Below, piece by piece: positions 25,894 to 34,684 of a DNA stretch of 52,358 nucleotides. This stretch comes from an uncultured Saprospiraceae bacterium (GTDB lineage: Bacteria > Bacteroidota > Bacteroidia > Chitinophagales > Saprospiraceae). The notes beneath the pieces are model-generated. The model had not been told where the DNA came from. It made no database searches and saw nothing but the letters and a program-made list of their open reading frames with translations. Numbering within the stretch: the first letter of the stretch is position 1; each line of letters begins with the position of its first letter. A program made the translations under genes and the position numbers. The stretch covers positions 1 to 52,358 of the forward strand of contig CALFUK010000003.1 in assembly GCA_937929945.1 (NCBI GenBank), in the 5' to 3' direction.

Positions 25894-26671
25894 GAAATGG
25901 ATTATGATCTTATTTTTATTTGCCTGTAGTAGTTGTACCTCAGTCATCGATTTATTCAATAAAAAAAAGAATCCAGTATTGGCAAGCTCTAACTCTTCAC
26001 CCATCAGTCATGAACTATGGAATGACATACTAATCAATCACGTCAAAGATAAAGGTCGCGTGGACTATCAGGGGATCATCAATGACAAAGCGAAATTAGA
26101 AGCATACATCAGTCTCTTAGAGTCCAGCCACCCGAATAAAAAGTGGTCTGACGATGAGCAGCTCGCGTACTGGATCAATGCCTATAATGCCTTCACGGTG
26201 AAGCTCATCGTCGATAATTATCCTGTAAAAAGCATCAAAGACGTCAAATCAGGTATCTCCTTCATTAACTCTGTATGGGATATCAAATTCATCAATATCG
26301 AGGGAAAGAAATATGACCTCGCCAATATCGAACACGGCATACTCCGTAAGTCATTCGATGAACCAAGAATACACTTTGCAATCAACTGTGCCTCTATATC
26401 ATGTCCGCCACTGCTTCCTGAAGCCTTTGCAGCAGAGACAGTCAATGACCAATTAGAGAAGGCTACCAAGCAATTCATCAATGATGAAGGCCACAATACA
26501 TTCAAGGATGGCAGGGCTGAACTATCCAAGATATTCCAATGGTACAAAGGAGATTTTACGAAAAAGGGAAGAAAATTGCAAGAGTATATCGCTCCATACC
26601 TAGACCAAAAGATGTCCAGCGATTTCTCCATATCCTATGCTGATTATGATTGGGGCCTGAATGAAATTTGA
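25892..26671 (+). CDS. DUF547 lipoprotein
   Basis: 259 residues. Short hydrophobic signal with a Cys-rich lipobox region (MKWIMILFLFACSSC; either Cys could be lipidated), so probably membrane-anchored in the envelope. The DUF547 core is clear: LAYWINAYNAFTVKLIVDNY, GISFINSVWD, LANIEHGILRKSF, and INCASISCPPLLPEAF, with the family Asn-Cys-Ala/Cys-Pro-Pro pattern. The function of DUF547 is not established. The start codon is the ATG that closes the tandem leader repeat upstream, so expression is probably governed by it. Confidence 0.93.
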   Translation: MKWIMILFLFACSSCTSVIDLFNKKKNPVLASSNSSPISHELWNDILINHVKDKGRVDYQGIINDKAKLEAYISLLESSHPNKKWSDDEQLAYWINAYNAFTVKLIVDNYPVKSIKDVKSGISFINSVWDIKFINIEGKKYDLANIEHGILRKSFDEPRIHFAINCASISCPPLLPEAFAAETVNDQLEKATKQFINDEGHNTFKDGRAELSKIFQWYKGDFTKKGRKLQEYIAPYLDQKMSSDFSISYADYDWGLNEI

Positions 26672-26775
26672 TTCCATATCCAGGACTTCGGGTGCTCTGC
26701 ATTTCCACCTGCCCCATAGCATCTAAGTCGTAAAGTATTACCAATTTAAGCAAGTAAATTGATTACTTTAGTTCC

Positions 26776-28548
26776 ATGAAAAGGAGAGCCGAATATGAAG
26801 GCATTCTCAAGTCATATCAGAAGGAATCTGAAGCTCTTCAGAAAAAACATAAGAGCTATTTCTATCTAAGACTTGTATCATTTTTTCTCTTGATAGCTCT
26901 GATCATACTGGCTTTTCAGTATCACCTCCTGGCTGGCATCATCGTCATCTACGCAGGCATCAGTCTCTTCTATCAGCTGGTGAAAGCTCACCTTAAAATC
27001 ACGAAACGCAAGAACATCGTCAATCAGATCATGCAGCTCAATCAAAATGAGCTGTCCAGCTTAGACTACGAATATGATGTATGGCACTCTGGCGGTCAAT
27101 ATCAGGATAGAGATCATCCATATGTCGATGATCTCGATGTATTTGGCCATAAGAGTCTCTTCCAGTACAGCTGCCGCAGCAATACATCCTTCGGTATAAA
27201 TCAACTAGCTGATCTGTATAAGAATGGCATTGATCCCGACATCATCAGCCACCACCACAATGCTCTATCTGAATTAGAACAAAAAGTCACGTTTCGACAA
27301 GAACTCTATGCCTACACAGCGCTCAATGAGGAAATAAAAGCATTCGACCACAGATTCTTAAAGTGGATCGAGCAACCCTCAACCATAAAATTCAGCAGGA
27401 TCTATTATGTTCTCATTCCACTGATCACCACCATTCTCATCTATCTATGCTATCTCTATCTACCTGACTTAAGTATGCTGTTAGCATTTATTCCTGGTGG
27501 CCTCTTCGCCCTCAAATACAGTAAAGACATTGGCCAGTTTCAATCAGATGCTACACGTCATGCTAAGACTTTAGTCAGTCTGGCAGATTCTGTAGCACTC
27601 ATAGAGCAGGAATCTTTCGCCTCCTCATTACTAAGGAGCCAACAAAAGGCCTGTATCACTGATGAGTCTACAGCTTCAAAGAAGATTAAGCGCCTCGCCT
27701 ACTGCCTCAATCAGTTAGACCTCAGGAATAGTTTTTTTGGCATCATGATCAATCTCATCTTCCCCTGGGACTACTACTGGTCCCATGCCATTCAGACATG
27801 GAAAGACAAAAACCAAGCATCAGCGAAATCTTGGTTTGATGCTATAGGCTGGTTTGAGTCCAGATCATCTCTGGCTAATATGGGATACAATAATCCGACC
27901 TGGACCTATCCATCCGTCACGAGCGCAGCTGTCATCAAGGCTACAGCTATAGGTCATCCACTCATCCCAAGTGGCAGTCGCATCACCAACGACTTCATGA
28001 GCCCGAGTAGGACTCACATAAAAGTTGTGACTGGGTCAAATATGGGAGGTAAAAGCACCTTCCTTAGGACCATTGGAATCAATATAGTCTTAGCTAATAC
28101 TGGGGCTAAAGTGTGCGCTGCAAAGCTAGAACTGCCCTATCTGGATCTCTACACCAGCATGAGGACCTTAGATGCATTGGATGAAAACACCTCATCATTC
28201 TACGCTGAGCTGAAGCGGATCAAAATGGTCTTGGATGAGGTCAAGAAACGAAATGATGTGTACTTTCTCATGGATGAAATCCTAAAAGGGACTAACTCCA
28301 ATGATCGACACAAAGGAGCCAAAGCACTAATCATGCAGCTTATAAAACATCAAGGAGCAGGACTCATATCCACACATGATTTAGCTCTGGGAGAACTGGC
28401 GAATCAACATCCAGATAGCATCGAAAATGTTTGTTTCGAAGTAGAAGTAGTAGACGACCAGCTCATATTCGATTACCAACTGCGGCCCGGAGTTAGCAAA
28501 AGCTTTAACGCCACCCAACTGATGAAAAATATAGGAATCGATGTGTAG
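26776..28548 (+). CDS. Membrane-anchored MutS-like ATPase
   Basis: 590 residues. The C-terminal ~230 residues are a MutS ATPase domain: Walker A TGSNMGGKSTFLRTIG, signature-like DENTSSFYAELKRI, Walker B VYFLMDEILKGTNS and H-loop GLISTHDLAL. The mismatch-recognition and connector domains of MutS are absent. Instead two hydrophobic pairs are present (~35-75, FFLLIALIILAFQYHLLAGI; ~215-255, YVLIPLITTILIYLCYLYL), so it sits in the membrane with a core/lever-like helical region between. This is a known but uncharacterised Bacteroidota type, often annotated simply as a mismatch repair protein. A role in standard mismatch repair is doubtful. It stands 104 bp after the DUF547 gene on the same strand. 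Confidence 0.88.
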   Translation: MKRRAEYEGILKSYQKESEALQKKHKSYFYLRLVSFFLLIALIILAFQYHLLAGIIVIYAGISLFYQLVKAHLKITKRKNIVNQIMQLNQNELSSLDYEYDVWHSGGQYQDRDHPYVDDLDVFGHKSLFQYSCRSNTSFGINQLADLYKNGIDPDIISHHHNALSELEQKVTFRQELYAYTALNEEIKAFDHRFLKWIEQPSTIKFSRIYYVLIPLITTILIYLCYLYLPDLSMLLAFIPGGLFALKYSKDIGQFQSDATRHAKTLVSLADSVALIEQESFASSLLRSQQKACITDESTASKKIKRLAYCLNQLDLRNSFFGIMINLIFPWDYYWSHAIQTWKDKNQASAKSWFDAIGWFESRSSLANMGYNNPTWTYPSVTSAAVIKATAIGHPLIPSGSRITNDFMSPSRTHIKVVTGSNMGGKSTFLRTIGINIVLANTGAKVCAAKLELPYLDLYTSMRTLDALDENTSSFYAELKRIKMVLDEVKKRNDVYFLMDEILKGTNSNDRHKGAKALIMQLIKHQGAGLISTHDLALGELANQHPDSIENVCFEVEVVDDQLIFDYQLRPGVSKSFNATQLMKNIGIDV

Positions 28549-28709
28549 TCACCCACTGCTGATACGCATGGCCAGTCCTTACCTGAGGAGGTACTTGTAT
28601 TGTGACTGTGATCAATCGACATCTTCGCCTATCGCCGAAATAACTATATAGTAGTGATTTAGCCCATATTTTTTAATACTTTTAATTTTTCCTTTAAAGA
28701 GAAGCCATT

Positions 28710-29207
28710 ATGAACATTAAAGTTTGTGCCATCATATTAGTCGCTGCCATCATCATGTCTTGCAATGGCAAGCCTGAAAGACCAGCTCCAATCCTCGATT
28801 CAGCTAGAATACAAGCTGCTAATCAATCAGCGGCGACACTTGCTGGATCAGCCATCAGTGGCATACAGCACTACTTTTGTGCTAATAACTGTGAAGGTAG
28901 CGGAGGAGATGCCGCAGGTACATGCCCCGTGTGTGGATCAGAGTATACACATAATCAGGCATGGCATGATGCTCAGACAGCACCATCACCTACAGTCACG
29001 ACCAGTGGTACAGCAGCGGCTGGAACTGCAGCAGCTGGTGCTGCGGGAGCCCTACCACCGACACAGGCCGTACCAGAGCCTCCGCAAAATGCTGCGGGCG
29101 TGTGGCATTATACCTGCCCAAGCGGACATGCAGGAGGAGCAGGTAGTGCGGTCGGATGTTCTGTTTGCGGAGCTACCTTAGTGCATAATCAGGACTATCA
29201 TAATTAA
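28710..29207 (+). CDS. Lipoprotein with two zinc-ribbon-like repeats
   Basis: 165 residues. Lipoprotein signal MNIKVCAIILVAAIIMSCNG with the lipidated Cys at 18. Two matching modules, IQHYFCANNC...GTCPVCGSEYTHNQAWH (~50-85) and VWHYTCPSGH...VGCSVCGATLVHNQDYH (~131-164), each have a first Cys with a second Cys or His, a Gly-rich loop, a CPVCG/CSVCG knuckle and a final HNQ-x2-H. They are joined by a low-complexity Ala/Thr/Gly/Pro linker. The modules resemble heavy-metal-binding/YHS-like zinc knuckles, suggesting metal binding at the periplasmic face. The role is unknown. Confidence 0.85.
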   Translation: MNIKVCAIILVAAIIMSCNGKPERPAPILDSARIQAANQSAATLAGSAISGIQHYFCANNCEGSGGDAAGTCPVCGSEYTHNQAWHDAQTAPSPTVTTSGTAAAGTAAAGAAGALPPTQAVPEPPQNAAGVWHYTCPSGHAGGAGSAVGCSVCGATLVHNQDYHN

Positions 29208-29259
29208 TTATCACATAACTGGGTAGTGACTTCCTCTACTCGTTATCATTTGAGCTGGG

Positions 29260-32100
29260 TTAGACTTTTCTCTTAAGGAGAAAATACAGCACCAACATTA
29301 AAATAGCGAGCCCAGATCCCAATAAAATCTCAATCGGAAAACTCTGTCTTATAACTAATGATGCGTCTCCGATCAATACATAATTAGCCCAGTAATAAGG
29401 ATGCCGCGCGACTGGTGATGCAGATGCGACATACTTTTTCTTTGCCTCCCAGAGAGCTGACTGTCGCGATGATCCCTTCTTCAGCGAGTGCAGAAAGTGG
29501 CTGATAATCTGTAGAGAGGACTGTTCACTAGCGGACCATAGACTGGACAGGACGGTATTAGCTCCAGACACTAAGAAGGCTTTACTCATACCCTGTACGC
29601 CCTCTCCCCTGTAGATTTTTCCAGAAGCACTGTGACAAGAGCTAAGGATGACCAGATCATGTGGTTCACCACGAGTATACATCTCAGAAGCTCGCAGGAT
29701 AAAATCTTCAGCCCGATCATCAAACAGAATGCAGGAATTAGCTGGTAAGTCATCGTCCACAATACCGTGAAGTGATAGGTGCAGGATACTCGAAGAGGCT
29801 TGCTGCAGAAAGTGAGCCTTAGTCGACCGCTCATTCAGATAGTGTGCGCCTCCCCAAAGCTTGGCTCCTGTATCCATCTCTTGTTCTGTCAGCTGAAGCG
29901 CTGGCAGAAAGTTAGTTTTTTCGATGATATTCTGCTGGTGTATGCGCTCATTAAAACGAGCCGAATAAGCTGTACCATAGCCAACGTATGCCTGCTCCGT
30001 CTCCAATATGGATTTAGACAGCAGCCGATTCGAATAGCTGTACGCGGTCGGTATAGTGCTCAGCAGGTAGTCCTTCCCGTCTTGGCTCAAAGCATCATAT
30101 GCGATACTATACAGCGGCCCGTCTGGTATGATGATCAGCTGTGGCGCTGATCGATTCATCTGTGCCAGTCCCTCGCCTAACAAGTAGTCGTACAGCTGCT
30201 TTCCTTTAGACAGAATATCCAATGAGCTGGTGGCTGGGTCGCCACACTGCCCAATAAATGCATGCATGAGCTGCAGCTGCTGATCATCCACTTCGCGTGT
30301 GATGATGATGTAATCATCAGTGCTAATCCAAAACTGGTGCAGCTGATCATCTGTCCAGAAATACTCTACTAACACATCTTCAGAAGCTAAGGCGGACTGT
30401 ACCTCATCCAGACGAAGAGGCTCTAAGAGATTCTGATAAGTAAAACTTAGTTCGTCAGATTCCGATAGCAAGCTTTCATTGATTACTGACAGTTCTCTTT
30501 GAGCAGAAAAGTAGAGTGAGGATATAGAATCATAATCAAGTGTCTGGTCATAGAGCGCTAAGTATAATTCGTTCACCCGACTTGACTGGTTGATTCTATT
30601 TTGGCTTTTAGTCGAATCTGACATTTCCGAGATCACTTGATCTACTTTCACCGTGTTCAGCAGTATCAGTGCCTTAGTCTTAGAGGCGAAAAGTAAGGCC
30701 TGCTCCGCATATTGCTCATCATCTGTCGACCGATAGAGTGCTAGACAGGTCTCGATGGCACGCCCGTAGTATAAATGCACTGACTCTAGATAATCTAGTT
30801 GTGAGTCCTCTGTCCGCAGGTCCATGATCTTGGCTGAGAATAAGCTGTCTATTTTTTGATACATCAGTAAGGCAGATGTAAGATCCTTTACATCCTTGGG
30901 TCCTCGCTCATATTTCTGGCTGAGGATCTCAGCTTTCAGTGCCAGCGTGGTGATGTATTGGTGTCGATCTACAGTGATCAGCTCTTTGATCGAAGGAGTG
31001 TATGTAGACCCTGTACCTGACTGTTTATCTAATCGGAGAGTACTTAGTGCTTGCTCCACTCGCTCCAGCGCACGGGAATAATCCTGCCGCATAGTATCCA
31101 GCTCTGCCATATTCGCATAGGTGCGAGCGAGTCGCATATAGTCTTCGGAGTAGTTTAGATTCTTGACAGAGAAGTCCAAAATATTCTGGTGATAAGTCAT
31201 CGAAGCATCTGGTTTCTGCAGCGTCTTATTCACCTCTGCAAATATCTCATAGGTCTCCATTAACCTGACGCTATCGACTGCTGGATCGATGAATCGCAGA
31301 CTGCTACGCCCCGTCTGCTCTGCTAAGAGAAATCTCTGCTGGTCAAAATATACAGCAGCAAGGCCATGGTAATATTTAAATGTCTCAACATCTTTAGCGC
31401 CATCTAACAGGGGCTCTCGAAGGTCTATTGCTGCCTGGATTTTCTCTTGAGCTGGACCATATTCTGCTCTGGCTCTGTGTACTTTACCCCATTGGTAGTT
31501 TAGATCAGCCAAGAAGACTCTCCGATCGATCTCGTCTAATATATCCATGGCCTTAGCTTTCGCTTTTTGTAAGTACAGGGTGGCTAAGGTGTAGTCATTA
31601 AATGTAAAATAAAAAGCAGCAATATCTCGGTAGTATCTGACATAGCGCGTAATCGAGATATCAGTGTCTGATTCTAACTTGACCAGCGCCTGGTCCAGAT
31701 ATAGCTTTCCTTCGTTGTATTGGTTCAGGTATTGATTGACGATACCTATATTGAATAAGGTCTTTCCCTGCTCTCCAGGAGACACCCCCGCACAGCGATC
31801 CCATACAGAGAGGACAGAGTCTCTAAACACAGATTTAGCCGCCAAGAAATGATTAAGCTGGTAGTGTGACACCCCAAGCTTATGGTAGATGGTACCTTTC
31901 TGATGACAATCCATTGCCTTGAAGCCTGGCGTCTTAGCCAGCGAATCGATGTAATTGACATTCGCTGAGAAGCGTGCGTTAGATAAGTTAGAATTAACTT
32001 CTGCCAGAATAGACTCCGCCGTCAGCTCTTGCAGTATGGCTGTCCTCGGAGAAACCAGAACCATAAATAATAATAGAAGAACCTTCAGCAATTGATCCAT
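29260..32100 (-). CDS. Envelope TPR-CHAT protease
   Basis: 946 residues. Signal peptide (MDQLLKVLLLLFMVLV...), about ten TPR helices in ~30-420 (GKTLFNIGIVNQYLNQYNEG; DVETFKYYHGLAAVYFDQQR), a linker, then a C-terminal CHAT (caspase HetF-associated with TPRs) domain ~640-915. The catalytic dyad is visible: His in ILHLSLHG, Cys in LVILSSCHSASG, and the usual GANTVLSSLW follows. A single helix at the end (~918-941, IEILLGSGLAILMLVLYFLL) with a basic KRKV tail would anchor it in the inner membrane with the protease facing the periplasm. CHAT proteins are caspase-like Cys proteases, often in bacterial conflict or death pathways. It is the second gene of an operon with the subtilase, 30 bp downstream of it. 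Confidence 0.92.
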   Translation of the reverse strand: MDQLLKVLLLLFMVLVSPRTAILQELTAESILAEVNSNLSNARFSANVNYIDSLAKTPGFKAMDCHQKGTIYHKLGVSHYQLNHFLAAKSVFRDSVLSVWDRCAGVSPGEQGKTLFNIGIVNQYLNQYNEGKLYLDQALVKLESDTDISITRYVRYYRDIAAFYFTFNDYTLATLYLQKAKAKAMDILDEIDRRVFLADLNYQWGKVHRARAEYGPAQEKIQAAIDLREPLLDGAKDVETFKYYHGLAAVYFDQQRFLLAEQTGRSSLRFIDPAVDSVRLMETYEIFAEVNKTLQKPDASMTYHQNILDFSVKNLNYSEDYMRLARTYANMAELDTMRQDYSRALERVEQALSTLRLDKQSGTGSTYTPSIKELITVDRHQYITTLALKAEILSQKYERGPKDVKDLTSALLMYQKIDSLFSAKIMDLRTEDSQLDYLESVHLYYGRAIETCLALYRSTDDEQYAEQALLFASKTKALILLNTVKVDQVISEMSDSTKSQNRINQSSRVNELYLALYDQTLDYDSISSLYFSAQRELSVINESLLSESDELSFTYQNLLEPLRLDEVQSALASEDVLVEYFWTDDQLHQFWISTDDYIIITREVDDQQLQLMHAFIGQCGDPATSSLDILSKGKQLYDYLLGEGLAQMNRSAPQLIIIPDGPLYSIAYDALSQDGKDYLLSTIPTAYSYSNRLLSKSILETEQAYVGYGTAYSARFNERIHQQNIIEKTNFLPALQLTEQEMDTGAKLWGGAHYLNERSTKAHFLQQASSSILHLSLHGIVDDDLPANSCILFDDRAEDFILRASEMYTRGEPHDLVILSSCHSASGKIYRGEGVQGMSKAFLVSGANTVLSSLWSASEQSSLQIISHFLHSLKKGSSRQSALWEAKKKYVASASPVARHPYYWANYVLIGDASLVIRQSFPIEILLGSGLAILMLVLYFLLKRKV

Positions 32101-32130
32101 GCATGATCAAAATACAATTTAATCAGCAAT

Positions 32131-33552
32131 CTACTGACAGGGCGCGATAGAGGCATCAAATGTAGCTCCCTGCTCGACTTCGAAGGATTCTCCTAGGCTT
32201 ACTGATTGACCTGCTTTGAAGCCAATATTCATATCATTCTGGATCAAGTTTTGACTTATGATGGTTTCTTCTGCGCGGTATGCATCCGACGGAAGAGCAT
32301 TATTGCCTAATTGCAGATTGGAAATACATGGCAGACTGCAGGTCTCACCATTCGCCAAATATTGCAACGCGCTGATGGGATCTAACAGTCCATCAGCAAG
32401 CACCACGCCATCCAATCCTTGTGTAGGTGTAGATGTAGCGACAAGCGCGCACTTGAGTTTCTGAGGCGATACATCTACGTTAGATAGTATTAGAGCTGCC
32501 ACAGCTGATGTTATGGCAGTAGCCTGCGAGGTGCCGCTCTGACTGATCATACTGCTATAGTCGATATTATAAGCTCTAATCCCTTCGCCTCTAAAAGCGA
32601 CATGCACCCGGTCGCCAAAATTGCTAAAACTGCTGAGATCGCCATTGCAGTCAGCAGAACCGACACTAATCTGGTCATGAGGATAGGAAGCTGGCAGATA
32701 AGCGACAGGCTGATCATTGTCATAGGAATCATTGCCCGCAGCCGTGATGACTGCGACCCCTGATTCGGTGACTCGATCTATGACGTAGGACAGCGCATCA
32801 AACTCAGTCTTGTACACCAGATCTGGATAACTGAGGCTCAGATTAATGATGTCCGCATCATTGTTATAGGCTTCACAGATACCCGAAATCAAATCAGCGA
32901 TGTTACCAGTACCATCCGCGGCCTGAGTCTTGTAGAATAAGTACTTATAATTATCACCCACACAGGCGGGAGTATAGTTCATGGTGAGAATGGCAGCAGA
33001 GCTAATGTGTGTCCCGTGGCCATGATCATCAGATGGGTCAGGATCATCATTGACAAAGTCATAGCCATCATAGTTACTGATAGGTAGAGGACTATTGATC
33101 GATCCAAGACCGCTGTACTGCCCTATCCCTGTATCACAGAAGGCGACAGTCACAGCATCACAGCCTCGCTGCGGGAGAAGGTTATTATAGCTCATACAAG
33201 TATTCACTTCAGGTAAGCCACGTATGATGTCGGTCAGGTAGTTAAGCCCCACTCCATCGATTTCCGTTTTACCAGATGCATTGCCGATCGTCCCGTCTAT
33301 GTCGGTGATGATTCTGTTGTTACCTGGATCTTGATAAGGAAAACTCCTTACCTCCCATACTTCTATGTTAAATTCACTGCACCCCATACCTGCCACCAGG
33401 TCTGAATTCAGTTCGGCTCTAACATCACTTATAGCTGCTGCCGAAGCCGCTGGATCTACGAGGACAATGTATTGAAATGCATCAGCTTGTGCATTGCTGG
33501 AGACAGCCATGATCAATATACTGATGGATGTAAACAGGAGTTTCCTTATCAT
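32131..33552 (-). CDS. Secreted subtilase (S8) with Cys-ending C-terminal module
   Basis: 473 residues from the ATG at 33552, giving a signal peptide (MIRKLLFTSISILIMAVSSN); the frame opens 21 codons earlier but that part is not signal-like. Subtilisin triad: Asp in VAFCDTGIG, His in DDHGHGTHISSAAI, Ser in SQSGTSQATAITSA; the oxyanion Asn is in ITAAGNDSYDN. There is a short N-terminal region before the catalytic domain, and the last ~65 residues (GFKAGQSVSLGESFEVEQGA...SIAPCQ) are the Cys-ending module also found on the two giant CotH proteins. It is the first gene of the subtilase-CHAT operon and divergent from the sigma gene at 34127 across 574 bp. Confidence 0.93.
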   Translation of the reverse strand: MIRKLLFTSISILIMAVSSNAQADAFQYIVLVDPAASAAAISDVRAELNSDLVAGMGCSEFNIEVWEVRSFPYQDPGNNRIITDIDGTIGNASGKTEIDGVGLNYLTDIIRGLPEVNTCMSYNNLLPQRGCDAVTVAFCDTGIGQYSGLGSINSPLPISNYDGYDFVNDDPDPSDDHGHGTHISSAAILTMNYTPACVGDNYKYLFYKTQAADGTGNIADLISGICEAYNNDADIINLSLSYPDLVYKTEFDALSYVIDRVTESGVAVITAAGNDSYDNDQPVAYLPASYPHDQISVGSADCNGDLSSFSNFGDRVHVAFRGEGIRAYNIDYSSMISQSGTSQATAITSAVAALILSNVDVSPQKLKCALVATSTPTQGLDGVVLADGLLDPISALQYLANGETCSLPCISNLQLGNNALPSDAYRAEETIISQNLIQNDMNIGFKAGQSVSLGESFEVEQGATFDASIAPCQ

Positions 33553-33880
33553 TATTAAGTCTGGTGATGGCATACTTACTGGTATAAGTGTGAAATAGGG
33601 AAAACGTGACATCAATTACACTTTATTTCTTCTCAGCCATACTTCCATTATGCAGATTCCTCAGCCTGCATCTGTTGGAAAATATATGACACATCATGTA
33701 AATTGCACAATTTTATGCATTATTTGAGCTTGAATTGCGCTTTTATATAGCCGGTAAGGCCTGGTGACTTGGATAATTACGACAATCGAGGGCGTGAAAA
33801 ATCTGGTTTTTTTACTGCTCATTGCATCAGCCTGATGTCTATATATAGCCACAGTCAATCCAGTATTTCGTGAGCATCTG
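33553..33880. other. 5' part of the divergent spacer, subtilase to sigma factor
   Basis: About 330 bp between the subtilase start and the leader repeat. No gene or repeat is seen. Promoters for the subtilase operon are expected here, but no good TAnnTTTG match stood out. A GGTTTTTTTACTG run near 33813-33825 is not preceded by a clear stem. Confidence 0.5.
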
Positions 33881-34129
33881 GTCTCGATGTAAACACACAG
33901 CTGTTTGCTGATAGCGATTCTGTCCTTAATTTTGCACTTACAAAACGTCTATGTCGTAGATAATCGAGACAGCCAAACGAGTAATTAAGCTTGGTCATTT
34001 GTAGATTATCATTCAGATCTATATTTTACCAGATGTATCGTCTATGACGTAGATAACTAATACGGCCAAATGGTTGATTAAGCGGAGTATCTTGCCGATT
34101 GGTATTTTGCACTGAAATTTAAACACATG
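33881..34129 (+). repeat. Tandem leader repeat, two units plus a remnant, upstream of the sigma gene
   Basis: Units begin near 33946 (CGTCTATGTCGTAGATAATC) and 34039 (CGTCTATGACGTAGATAACT), 93 bp apart, with a weaker remnant from about 33881 (GTTTGCTGATAGCGATTCTG). The end of the last unit, CTGAAATTTAAACACATGAA, supplies the start codon of the sigma gene. In the first unit GTAGATAATCGAG can pair with CTTGGTCATTTGT at 12 of 13 positions, although several bases differ from the copy at 25806. An internal ATG (34033-34035) gives Met-Tyr-Arg-Leu-stop. Confidence 0.75.
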
Positions 34130-34684
34130 AAAAATAATTTCGGTCTCAGCGAAAAGGAGTTTGAGCAGCTCAGACTACAGCTGAAATCAGATGATTTGTT
34201 GCTTTTCGAAAAAATTTTCTTGTCACACTTCAAGGATTGCATTGCTTATATAGAAAAAAACTATCGCGCTTCATATGAAGATGCATATGACGCCACCATG
34301 GATACACTACTAGACTTCAGAAGAAGAATCCTCTTAGATAAGATCAAATATGGCAATCTGAGGTATCTCTTCACGAAGATGGCGACACAAGTATACCTGA
34401 AGAATATGTCAGCAAAAAAAAGTACGATGACACCTGTCGGAATGAAAGCAAGTATTATCACTCCTGATGAGATGGATATAAGCGTATTAGATCAGTCGTG
34501 GCCTGAGCTGAGCCGAGAGTGCCAGGACTTACTCAAGCTGCATTTCTATGGAAAGGCGAAGCTTGCTGAAATCGCTGATGAAGTAGGTAAGTCAGCCTCC
34601 AGCATAAGGAAGCAAAAAGAACGTTGCCTGGGAAAATTAAAAAATTTATTCGCCAAACACTCTAAAGCATATCAAGATGTCTGA
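34127..34684 (+). CDS. Sigma-70 family (ECF-like) sigma factor
   Basis: 185 residues. Region 2 is divergent (~20-100: LFEKIFLSHFKDCIAYIEKN; YEDAYDATMDTLLDFRRRIL, then LRYLFTKMATQVYLKNM). Region 4 helix-turn-helix is clear (~145-180: LAEIADEVGKSASSIRKQKE). Its last eight bases overlap the start of the next gene, implying translational coupling with that membrane protein. It is divergent from the subtilase-CHAT operon and its start codon is the end of a leader repeat. Known: Bacteroidota ECF sigma factors of this type are often paired with a membrane TPR protein. Target genes are not visible. Confidence 0.92.
   Translation: MKNNFGLSEKEFEQLRLQLKSDDLLLFEKIFLSHFKDCIAYIEKNYRASYEDAYDATMDTLLDFRRRILLDKIKYGNLRYLFTKMATQVYLKNMSAKKSTMTPVGMKASIITPDEMDISVLDQSWPELSRECQDLLKLHFYGKAKLAEIADEVGKSASSIRKQKERCLGKLKNLFAKHSKAYQDV

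Noticed and set aside
28765-29181. 138-codon frame inside the zinc-ribbon lipoprotein gene
   Set aside because: It is the +1-shifted reading of a low-complexity GC-rich linker; the zero frame has a signal peptide and repeated zinc knuckles.
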